DNA of 64,000 bases from assembly GCF_009938015.1 (NCBI RefSeq), contig NZ_AP021884.1:1041501-1105500 (forward strand), read 5' to 3'. This document shows, in pieces, positions 57,572 to 64,000 of the stretch (the first letter of the stretch is position 1; each line of letters starts with the position of its first letter). The stretch comes from Sulfuriferula plumbiphila. GTDB taxonomy: Bacteria; Pseudomonadota; Gammaproteobacteria; Burkholderiales; Sulfuriferulaceae. The position numbers and the translations under genes were made by a program. The notes under the pieces are model-generated. The model saw nothing but the letters and a program-made list of their open reading frames with translations, did no database searches and was not told the DNA's origin.

Positions 57572-57936
57572 GATGCTCTCGCCTCTCTTAAGGCCGCGTC
57601 GTTCGCGCGACGCGGGTAATCAAAAAACACCCGCGGTCCACAATCGGGCATCTACATATCGCATCCGCCCGGAAAAAGGGGATAGTGTCGAAATCCCGTG
57701 CTTTGGGGCCCACGTTCGGTCGGCGCGTGCGCTGGAGCACCTCGCCTCCAAAAGGTTCTGGCCCCCTTGCTTGCAGAAAATATCCTGAACCTTTTCCCCT
57801 GCCTCGGCTTCCTTCGGCGCAACCCTGATCTGCTTTTGTGTAATTCGTGGCTTCATTATCATGCATTCCCTGCAATGACCTGACCGAGGTCCAGAGTTTC
57901 TCTGTGGCATTGAATTTATCAGATAGACCATCGAGG
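57572..57936. other. 365-base gap without a recognised gene
   Basis: Between the Ni/Co permease and the DsrE gene. A leftward frame starting MIMKPRITQKQIRVAPKEA near 57855 continues for about 78 codons but has no family resemblance and overlaps the pattern of a spacer. Promoter elements for the sulfur genes may be here; none could be fixed. Confidence 0.35.
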
Positions 57937-59010
57937 CTAAGGTACGACTGCCGAGTCCATCTTGTCGTAGCCGGCAAATCGATAGACAAGCGTGGAGATA
58001 AACCAACTAGCAACAAATATCGACACCACGAGTATCCCAATCAGCTCCCAATGCTCGCTTAAGGAATTAACCTGATTCCATAGATGACCCTTAAGACTAA
58101 ATTGCTCCGATATGAGCGCGAGGATCTCGATGCCGGCAATAAGCAAGGCAATAACGGCTGAGACTATCGTTATCGAGAGGTTGTAATAAAGTTTCCGAAT
58201 CGGGTTTCGGAATGCCCAACCATAAGTGCGAACCATCAGAATGCCGTCGGTCGTGTCCATTAAGGACATACCGGCCGCGAACAGCGCCGGAAACACCAGG
58301 ATCGTCCACACCGACAATCCCTTTGCTGCCTCCACGCCCGCAATGCCCAGTAGGCTGACCTCCGTCGCAGTATCAAAGCCGAGTCCGAACAAAAAGCCAA
58401 TAAAGATCATGTGCCAACTTTTATCGACCAATCGAAACAAGGGCCGGAAGATACGCGAGAGGAATCCACGCTTGTTGAGGAGAAGGTCAAAGTCTTCTGC
58501 GGCGTAAGCACCCCCATTGCGGACTTGTCTGAAGGCAAGATAAGTGGACCTTGCTATCATCAGATTAAGCATTGCCATAGCGAGTAGAAACGATGCAGAG
58601 AAAAACGTACTGGCAACCCCGGCGCCGGCCATGAAACTGAATTTCTCGCTGGCGGCGCTCCATGCGGCTAACGCGGCGATCGCGATGACAAACGCTAGCA
58701 CCGCCAATGAATGCCCGATCGCGAAATGGAATCCGACTGTCGCGGGGCGCCGGTTCTGCTGCATCAATTTCCGCGTGACAGTGTCGATCGACGCGATATG
58801 GTCGGCATCAAATGCGTGACGGAGCCCAAATGTATAGGCTAGGCCCGCGGCGCCAAGAAGCACCGCATTGCCAGCTAACGCGACTATGGCCCAGATCCAC
58901 GTCGCGATATTGAAGGCGACAAGTAAGATGTAGAGGCCGACTACCTTTTTTTGAAAGTTGCCAGCTTCATCATCGAAGATATGATGCAACGCCGAAATTA
59001 TATGTTTCAT
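57937..59010 (-). CDS. nickel/cobalt permease, NiCoT family
   Basis: 357 residues from ATG 59010 (GGAGAG eight bases before). Eight membrane spans. The signature RHAFDADHIASIDTVTRKLM in span II has the HX4DH metal site, and HFAIGHSLAVL and FIGFLFGLGFDTATEVSLL are the other family blocks. It imports Ni2+ or Co2+. Placed between the anion importer and sulfur genes and near a nitrile-hydratase-type protein, cobalt is the better guess. Urease or hydrogenase genes are not seen here. Confidence 0.9.
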   Translation of the reverse strand: MKHIISALHHIFDDEAGNFQKKVVGLYILLVAFNIATWIWAIVALAGNAVLLGAAGLAYTFGLRHAFDADHIASIDTVTRKLMQQNRRPATVGFHFAIGHSLAVLAFVIAIAALAAWSAASEKFSFMAGAGVASTFFSASFLLAMAMLNLMIARSTYLAFRQVRNGGAYAAEDFDLLLNKRGFLSRIFRPLFRLVDKSWHMIFIGFLFGLGFDTATEVSLLGIAGVEAAKGLSVWTILVFPALFAAGMSLMDTTDGILMVRTYGWAFRNPIRKLYYNLSITIVSAVIALLIAGIEILALISEQFSLKGHLWNQVNSLSEHWELIGILVVSIFVASWFISTLVYRFAGYDKMDSAVVP

Positions 59011-59217
59011 TGGAATCTCTCCTATCTCAGGCCAGCGCAGGAATTCGGCCACACACCACAGTTCCGGGAAGGCCTTGCGTCCCTGCATGCTGTAAGACCC
59101 CCGGCACTTGCGCGGCACTGAGCCCGACCCACGAAGGGACGCCGCCACCCGGCCCACCATATCCAACAACAAATGATTCGGGTTGGAGCGGACATCCACG
59201 TGGACTCCAACGACTCT

Positions 59218-60063
59218 TCATGACTGACGGTGCCAACTGAAACGCTTGATAAGCAACAAGCAGGTGCTATCAAGAACATAGCCGACGGCCCCAATGACGA
59301 GCACCATCGCCATGAGATTGGCGTATTCCATCCCCTCACGCGCGTTTTCGATGGCGTAGCCGAAACCGGAAGTCACCCCGAGAAATTCCGCCGGGATGAG
59401 CACAATCCACGCGACCCCCAGGGCGAGGCGAATGCCAGTCAGAACGTCGAAAGTGATCGCCGGCAAGATAATCAGCGTCAGCACATGCCAAGGCTTGGCG
59501 CCAAGATTGCGCGCCACTTTGAACCAGGCCGGGTCCACCTTGGCCAGGCCGGCGGCGGTTGCAAACGCCACCGGCCAGACTGAAGCGATCGCAATGAGAA
59601 AGATAATCGCCTGATCCCATCCCGGAAACACAATTACCGCGATCGGCTCCCAGGAGAGTGGGCTGATCATGCGCAGGAACTGGAACGGCACATTGCTCAG
59701 TTCGAGGAACCACCTGCTGCGCCCCATGAGGATGCCGATCGGCACGCCGATGACGATGGCGATGAAAAGTCCGGCGCCCAGGCGATAACCGCTGGTCGAA
59801 AGCGCATTCGGGATCGTCCCGCGTTCCCACAGACCCGGGATCGCCTGAAACGCCGGGAGGGGCCCGAAGTAGGCAAACAGCGCCCCCGAGGGATTGAGAG
59901 TGACAAGGTAGATGCTGATCCACCAAAGAGCGAACAGGATCGCAAGGCCCCCGAAAAAGTACGAAAGGCCCCGCGCCGAGGACTTAAGGACGCGGGACGA
60001 TCGGAGTTCATCCGGCCCAGCGGTGATTATGTTGCCTCCGACAGTTGCGATGTTATTGCTCAT
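59218..60063 (-). CDS. ABC transporter permease, NitT/TauT type (copy A)
   Basis: 281 residues with six to seven spans and the binding-protein-dependent permease loop ARNLGAKPWHVLTLIILPAI near residue 185. It is a close paralogue of the permease at 60260-61084: bases 59484-59597 are identical to 60530-60643. Its start overlaps the stop of a remnant binding-protein gene (atga) exactly as copy B overlaps the intact one. Last gene of the importer set, 207 bases before the Ni/Co permease. Confidence 0.9.
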   Translation of the reverse strand: MSNNIATVGGNIITAGPDELRSSRVLKSSARGLSYFFGGLAILFALWWISIYLVTLNPSGALFAYFGPLPAFQAIPGLWERGTIPNALSTSGYRLGAGLFIAIVIGVPIGILMGRSRWFLELSNVPFQFLRMISPLSWEPIAVIVFPGWDQAIIFLIAIASVWPVAFATAAGLAKVDPAWFKVARNLGAKPWHVLTLIILPAITFDVLTGIRLALGVAWIVLIPAEFLGVTSGFGYAIENAREGMEYANLMAMVLVIGAVGYVLDSTCLLLIKRFSWHRQS

Positions 60064-60268
60064 CGTTCAATTACCTCCACCCAGGTACCGGGTATAGGGA
60101 TCGCCTGACGTCGGAGCGCCCGTTCATTTCCACACTTGGGATTCATGTCTGGCGATTTCTTGTTGCCGTAGGTGTAAGTGACCGGCTCATTGGCCACGAA
60201 CTCGAGGCTGAGCGTATCTAAGGAACATTGCATCGCCGGTGAGCACTGTCTTTTTCGCATCAAGATCC
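60060..60268 (-). pseudogene. C-terminal remnant of a second substrate-binding protein
   Basis: Between the two permeases the minus strand gives DLDAKKTVLTGDAMFL, then, after a shift, LEFVANEPVTYTYGNKKSP and IPIPGTWVEVIER. These align with DLKKTQLSGDMGFL, DFVAKDLVNYTFVKKALA and the end of the intact binding protein at 61081. Only about the last 65 codons are left, joined directly to the end of permease B. The stop still overlaps the start of permease A, so it may now serve only for translation coupling. Confidence 0.8.
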
Positions 60269-61084
60269 CCCACGATGCCAGCTGAAACGTTTTATGAGCA
60301 ACACGAGAAGGGTATCTAGCAAATAGCCGATGATCCCAATGGTGACCACCATCGCTGTGAGATTGTTGTACGATAACGTCTCGCGCGCGTCCTCGATGGT
60401 GTAGCCAAGGCCGGAAGTCACTCCGAGAAATTCTGCAGGGACGAGCACAATCCACGCGACACCCAAGGCGAGGCGAATGCCAGTCAGAACGTCGAAAGTG
60501 ATTGCCGGCAAGATAATCTGCGCCAACATATGCCAAGGCTTGGCGCCAAGATTGCGCGCCACTTTGAACCAGGCCGGGTCCACCTTGGCCAGGCCGGCGG
60601 CGGTTGCAAACGCCACCGGCCAGACTGAAGCGATCGCAATGAGGAAGATGATAGACTTGTCCCATCCCGGAAACACCAGCACCGCAAGCGGCATCCAGGA
60701 GAGCGGGCTGATCATGCGCAGCAACTGGAACGGGGAGTTGCTCAAATCGCGGAACCGCTTGCTGCGCCCCATGAGGATGCCGATCGGCACGCCGATGACA
60801 ATGGCGAAGAGAAGCCCGACGCCCAGGCGATAGCTGCTGGCGACAACCGCGCTCTGGATTTTCCCCTCTCCCCACAGCATTGGGAATGCCTGTAACGTCG
60901 GGATGAGACCAAAGGAGGCAAAACTCCTCGTCTTAGGATTGATGGATATAAGGTAACCTCCGATCCACCAAACAGCGCACAGGATCGCAACGCCGATCAT
61001 TCCCAAGACAAGACGCTGCGCCGCCGGATCCTTCATCAAGCGGGGGAACCCACCCCCCCCGGCGTGTACACCTGCGCTGTTCAT
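60260..61084 (-). CDS. ABC transporter permease, NitT/TauT type (copy B)
   Basis: 274 residues, with the permease loop ARNLGAKPWHMLAQIILPAI near residue 180 and about six spans. N-terminal and membrane-loop parts differ clearly from copy A, so the two may form a heterodimeric channel. The start overlaps the binding-protein stop by four bases. Expected to import a small anion across the inner membrane. Confidence 0.92.
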   Translation of the reverse strand: MNSAGVHAGGGGFPRLMKDPAAQRLVLGMIGVAILCAVWWIGGYLISINPKTRSFASFGLIPTLQAFPMLWGEGKIQSAVVASSYRLGVGLLFAIVIGVPIGILMGRSKRFRDLSNSPFQLLRMISPLSWMPLAVLVFPGWDKSIIFLIAIASVWPVAFATAAGLAKVDPAWFKVARNLGAKPWHMLAQIILPAITFDVLTGIRLALGVAWIVLVPAEFLGVTSGLGYTIEDARETLSYNNLTAMVVTIGIIGYLLDTLLVLLIKRFSWHRGGS

Positions 61085-62472
61085 AGAACGAACTCCTCTA
61101 CCCGATTATAAGGGTCGCCTGTTTGCGGAACGCTCAAATCATCTTTCCATTTGGGGTTGGCGGCGAGTGCCTTCTTGACAAAGGTGTAGTTGACCAGGTC
61201 CTTGGCCACGAAATCAGCGTCGAGCTTGGACAGGAAGCCCATGTCGCCAGAGAGCTGTGTCTTCTTCAGGTCGTTTACGACAAGTTTGGTAGCGCTCGGA
61301 TACGGCCAGCCCTCGAAATTGATGCGACTCTGTCCCCACCCCGGATGCTGAATTGCTTTGGGGTAGTCGGCAACGCTGTAGAACAACATCGCCCGCTCGA
61401 CGACTTCGGCCGGAAACGGCAGATATTTCTTGCCGTCTTTAGAAAGCATCTGAGCCATCGCCTTTTTGTTCCCGTCAAGATGAATCTGTGCGGCAACGAT
61501 GGCGTTATGTACCCCCTGCGCCCAGGCCGCACGTTCGGGATCCATAGTGTCCTCTTCGTGCATGACCACCACGCAACAGGGATGGCCCTTCCAGACGTCG
61601 CCGGTGAAGCGCAGCATCTTGCCGTTGGCTTTGAGCTCGCCCAGGGCGTTGAACGGTTCGGCGACGCAATAGCCATCAATTTGTCTCGCCATGAGGGCGG
61701 GCGGCATGTCGGGCGGGTTCAGAACGATGAAATTGCACTCGTTGGAGGCTATTTTCGCGTGCTGCGGCCGAATCACAGGTGTGATTCCGGCTGCTCTCAT
61801 TATTTTTTGCGAGACGATGTTGTGTATCGAGTACCAGTACGGTACCGCGAACTGCTTGCCACCGAAGTCCTTGGGAGAATTGATGCCGCTATCCTTGTGG
61901 ACGATTAAGCCGGAGCCATTGGTATGGTTCCAGGCCGTGATCTTCACGGGGAACTTGTTGTTGTAACGCATCCAGATCGGAACCGGGATAAGTAGATGCG
62001 TGAGATTAAAACGGTGGGAAGCAAACGCTTCGACTAACGGGGACCAACCACGAATGAGCGTCGGCGCTTCTGAATCGATGCCCTCCTTTTTGAAAAATCC
62101 CATTTCATGCGCGACTAGAAGCGCGGCCGCGTCGGTAATCGGGATATATCCAATGCGGACCACCGGGTCGAATTTCGCTTTGGCAGCGAAGGAAGGCGCC
62201 GAAGGCAGCAAGCTGCTCAAGGCAGCGAGACCGGCTGCCTTGAGCAGGCTGCGCCGGCTGACGCCGGTACCGAGTACGGAGCTGAAAAGGGGATCGTAAT
62301 CGAGAGCCAGATTCGGATCTGGCTTACCACCGTCGGTGATGTCCGGGTGGTCAGGCATCAACTCCAAGCGTGGATCGGTAGGCTTTGCGTTACTGCAAGT
62401 ACCGCATGAACACCCATCAATGTGTACCAACGGGCGTGGATCGGTATGCTCTTCGTTTTGATATTTCTTCAT
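61081..62472 (-). CDS. NrtA/CmpA-like substrate-binding protein with Tat signal
   Basis: 463 residues. Residues 1-71 are an unusual hydrophilic extension holding a CSCGTC cluster at 21-26. A Tat signal follows (SRRSLLKAAGLAALSSLLP, RR at 73-74). The mature domain has VRIGYIPITDAAALLVAHEMG, DGYCVAEPFNALGELKANG and GDVWKGHPCCVVVMHEED, the NrtA/CmpA pattern for nitrate- or bicarbonate-type anions. By context thiocyanate, cyanate or another small anion is possible. Second gene of the importer operon. Confidence 0.88.
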   Translation of the reverse strand: MKKYQNEEHTDPRPLVHIDGCSCGTCSNAKPTDPRLELMPDHPDITDGGKPDPNLALDYDPLFSSVLGTGVSRRSLLKAAGLAALSSLLPSAPSFAAKAKFDPVVRIGYIPITDAAALLVAHEMGFFKKEGIDSEAPTLIRGWSPLVEAFASHRFNLTHLLIPVPIWMRYNNKFPVKITAWNHTNGSGLIVHKDSGINSPKDFGGKQFAVPYWYSIHNIVSQKIMRAAGITPVIRPQHAKIASNECNFIVLNPPDMPPALMARQIDGYCVAEPFNALGELKANGKMLRFTGDVWKGHPCCVVVMHEEDTMDPERAAWAQGVHNAIVAAQIHLDGNKKAMAQMLSKDGKKYLPFPAEVVERAMLFYSVADYPKAIQHPGWGQSRINFEGWPYPSATKLVVNDLKKTQLSGDMGFLSKLDADFVAKDLVNYTFVKKALAANPKWKDDLSVPQTGDPYNRVEEFVL

Positions 62473-62529
62473 TTTCGGTCTCCTAACCTTGGGCGATTGA
62501 ATGTCCCGACCTGTGCGCGCTCAGGCCTG

Positions 62530-63360
62530 CTAGTGGATGCTGAATGATTCGGTTTTGGACACGGATCCATTGCCAGTCCCCGCGCCGGAAGTACCTGGTT
62601 TCAAGTTGGCCGCTCCCTGGAAAGTTGCCATCAGGCTCGCGCGCAATGCCTGGACGGCCGGGTCCTGGCGTTCACGCGGATCGGGGAGATCCACCTCGAG
62701 TTCGTGGACGATGTTTCCGGGGGATCCGGCCATGATCAACGCGCGATCCGCCATCAAAACGGCCTCGTCGATATCGTGGGTAACGATAACCAGGTTGATA
62801 CCAAGGCGCTTGGCGATGGAGCGCACGTCGCGCTGCAGGGAGGAACGGGTGAAGGCGTCGAGCGCGGAGAAGGGCTCATCCAGCAGAAGGAGTTCGGGCT
62901 CCATTACCAAGGAGCGGGCGAGTGCCACACGCTGTTGCTGGCCGCCCGAGAGATCCTGCACATTGGACTCGGCGAAATCCTGGAGCTCGACGAGACGGAG
63001 CGCTTCGGCGACGCGCTCGCGGATCTCATTCTTAGACCAACGCCCGAAGCGTAGGCCGACGCCGACATTCTGGGCAACCTTCATCCAGGGAAAGAGATGA
63101 GGCGCCTGGAACATCATGACCCAGCGTGGCGACGGCCCTTCGACCAGCGTGCCATCGAGATGAATCGTGCCCTCCGTGGGGCGCAGCAGGCCGGCCACGA
63201 TGTGGAGAAGGGTGGACTTGCCACAACCGGAACGGCCGATGATCGCCAGCGCCTCGCCCGGTTGTGCCTCCAGGTCAACGCGATTGAATGTGACCGCGCC
63301 CCGCGGGCTGTAGCGGTGGGTAAGACCCTTGATCTTGATTTGGACTCCGCGAATTGCCAT
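62530..63360 (-). CDS. ABC transporter ATP-binding protein, NitT/TauT type
   Basis: 276 residues from ATG 63360, with GGAGG nine bases upstream; a frame open to 63432 is not needed. Walker A GRSGCGKST, Q-loop FQAPHLFPWMKV, signature LSGGQQQR, Walker B LLLLDEP and switch VTHD are all intact. The C-terminal tail is Gly/Ser-rich. It drives the importer formed by the two permeases and the binding protein. The 177 bases upstream, up to the nitrile-hydratase-type gene, contain no gene. Confidence 0.93.
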   Translation of the reverse strand: MAIRGVQIKIKGLTHRYSPRGAVTFNRVDLEAQPGEALAIIGRSGCGKSTLLHIVAGLLRPTEGTIHLDGTLVEGPSPRWVMMFQAPHLFPWMKVAQNVGVGLRFGRWSKNEIRERVAEALRLVELQDFAESNVQDLSGGQQQRVALARSLVMEPELLLLDEPFSALDAFTRSSLQRDVRSIAKRLGINLVIVTHDIDEAVLMADRALIMAGSPGNIVHELEVDLPDPRERQDPAVQALRASLMATFQGAANLKPGTSGAGTGNGSVSKTESFSIH

Positions 63361-63537
63361 CTGCAAATTCCTCCGTCCGCTGCGTGAGCCAGTGATGACT
63401 TCTGGCATGATGCGGAAGCTGATTATTTTCAAAGAATCGAAAAACGAATCTGCGGCGTTCCCTCAAGAGCCTGGCCGCCGCTTCGCTGCAACCTGCACCC
63501 AGTTGTTTTTCACCGTCGAGCCGAGCGACGATCCCCG

Positions 63538-63927
63538 CTAGGCGCTATTGAGGCGCCGCTCAACGTCCTTCATCCGGCGAGCAAGCTCATCCTCATTCAC
63601 CAGACCGCGCTTGATCAACGAATGTGCCAGCGCCAGAAGCTGTCGTTCAGGAAAGGGAACATCCTGGTAGACAGATGCGGAAAGCTCATCCTCTTCCCAG
63701 CGTCGCTCCAGCGCCGGAAGCGCACAGGCATCCTCAGCAAGGAGATCACAAGTGGCTTCCAGCGTAACCTTCCAAGGAGGGTCAGGGTTAGTTACGCCGT
63801 ATTGCGCAGCCAGCTCGTTCCACGCCCTTCCATGCGACCGGACGGCCTCAAGGAGAGGAATGGGATTCGAGTCGACCTTGTGATCGCCGCTTTCTGCACC
63901 TGCGTCATTTCTGCTCAAAGCGTTCAT
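63538..63927 (-). CDS. nitrile hydratase/thiocyanate hydrolase beta-N-domain-like protein
   Basis: 129 residues, soluble. The C-terminal helical part (SASVYQDVPFPERQLLALAH, then LIKRGLVNEDELARRMKDVE) resembles the N-terminal domain of nitrile hydratase beta subunit, the ScnB subunit of thiocyanate hydrolase, and their small accessory proteins. Cys residues in TCDLLAEDACALP might bind cobalt. It is too short for a full beta subunit, so an accessory or maturation role is likely. AGGAG precedes ATG; the upstream gene stops nine bases before. Confidence 0.5.
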   Translation of the reverse strand: MNALSRNDAGAESGDHKVDSNPIPLLEAVRSHGRAWNELAAQYGVTNPDPPWKVTLEATCDLLAEDACALPALERRWEEDELSASVYQDVPFPERQLLALAHSLIKRGLVNEDELARRMKDVERRLNSA

Positions 63928-63936
63928 GGATCGCTC

Positions 63937-64000
63937 CTAATGATTGTGATCATGGTGTACAGGATGGACTGCCGGATGCACTGGGCGCTTGGTATTCGCT
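63937..64000 (-). CDS. C-terminal end of a protein with a His-rich tail (cut by window edge)
   Basis: The last 20 codons of a gene entering from the right: NTKRPVHPAVHPVHHDHNH then TAG at 63939-63937. The His-rich end suggests a metal-binding protein, such as a cobalt/nickel chaperone or transporter. The stop lies only nine bases before the next gene's ATG and just in front of its ribosome site, so both belong to one transcript. The rest is outside the window. Confidence 0.6.
   Translation of the reverse strand, partial: ANTKRPVHPAVHPVHHDHNH

Overview
The window is GC-rich and almost gap-free, with gene families and gene order typical of a betaproteobacterium. The marks are murA-hisG, a lspA-fkpB-ispH set behind ileS-ribF-murJ, exbB-exbD-lpxK-Trm112-kdsB, and a pyrophosphate-dependent phosphofructokinase next to a membrane pyrophosphatase. 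The sulfide:quinone oxidoreductase, TusA and DsrE genes at the right end point to a sulfur-oxidising, probably autotrophic member of the Nitrosomonadales (Thiobacillus/Sulfuricella/Sulfuriferula type). The genus is inference.

Layout. 1-1239: end of murA, and hisG. 1246-9796: surface-polysaccharide block (two GT9 heptosyltransferase-type enzymes, two GT4 and one CgeB-type glycosyltransferase, an asparagine-synthase-type amidotransferase, an O-antigen ligase/polymerase). 9947-10650: TumE-like toxin-antitoxin pair. 10675-11754: thiO. 11890-18721: type IV pilus minor-pilin/PilY1 operon ending in a pilE-like gene. 18843-21501: ispH, with a broken second copy of its 3' part, a vapBC pair between the two copies and a yefM-yoeB pair on the other side. 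21561-27804: fkpB, lspA, ileS, ribF, murJ. 27996-31923: HU and a copper-handling operon (two small Met/His/Cys-rich exported proteins, a TolC-type lipoprotein, a Tat-exported multicopper oxidase).

32388-34902 is a small chromosomal integron. It has a decayed IS110-type transposase, a remnant cassette, one complete gene cassette carrying a cation-efflux (CDF) gene with its attC, an attI region, and an integron integrase gene. The integrase stop overlaps the start of miaA by four bases, so the recombinase is translationally coupled to a housekeeping tRNA-modification gene. 35855-39766 encodes a PilZ-DUF1631-GGDEF-EAL protein with degenerate GGDEF and EAL signatures. 39872-50617: xseA, a gap with DnaA-box-like sites, exbBD, a lipid A/Kdo block, adk, and a pyrophosphate-energy block (pfp, hppA).

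50859-55023 is a decayed and regulatory stretch: fragments of a catalase and of an alpha/beta hydrolase, a LysR regulator with a 25-bp palindrome in front of it, its divergent reductase/dioxygenase/truncated YceI genes, and a transposase remnant. 55268-64000 is a leftward sulfur/metal/anion block read from the right edge: a His-tailed protein cut by the window end, a nitrile-hydratase/thiocyanate-hydrolase-type small protein, a NitT/TauT-type ABC importer, a Ni/Co permease, DsrE, TusA, an SQR-type flavoprotein and a DUF1641 protein. Together these fit uptake and cobalt-dependent hydrolysis of a small sulfur- and nitrogen-containing anion such as thiocyanate, with oxidation of the released sulfur; the catalytic hydrolase subunits would lie beyond the window. 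The importer shows a tandem duplication in which one substrate-binding-protein gene has been reduced to its last codons. No rRNA, tRNA or CRISPR array was recognised.
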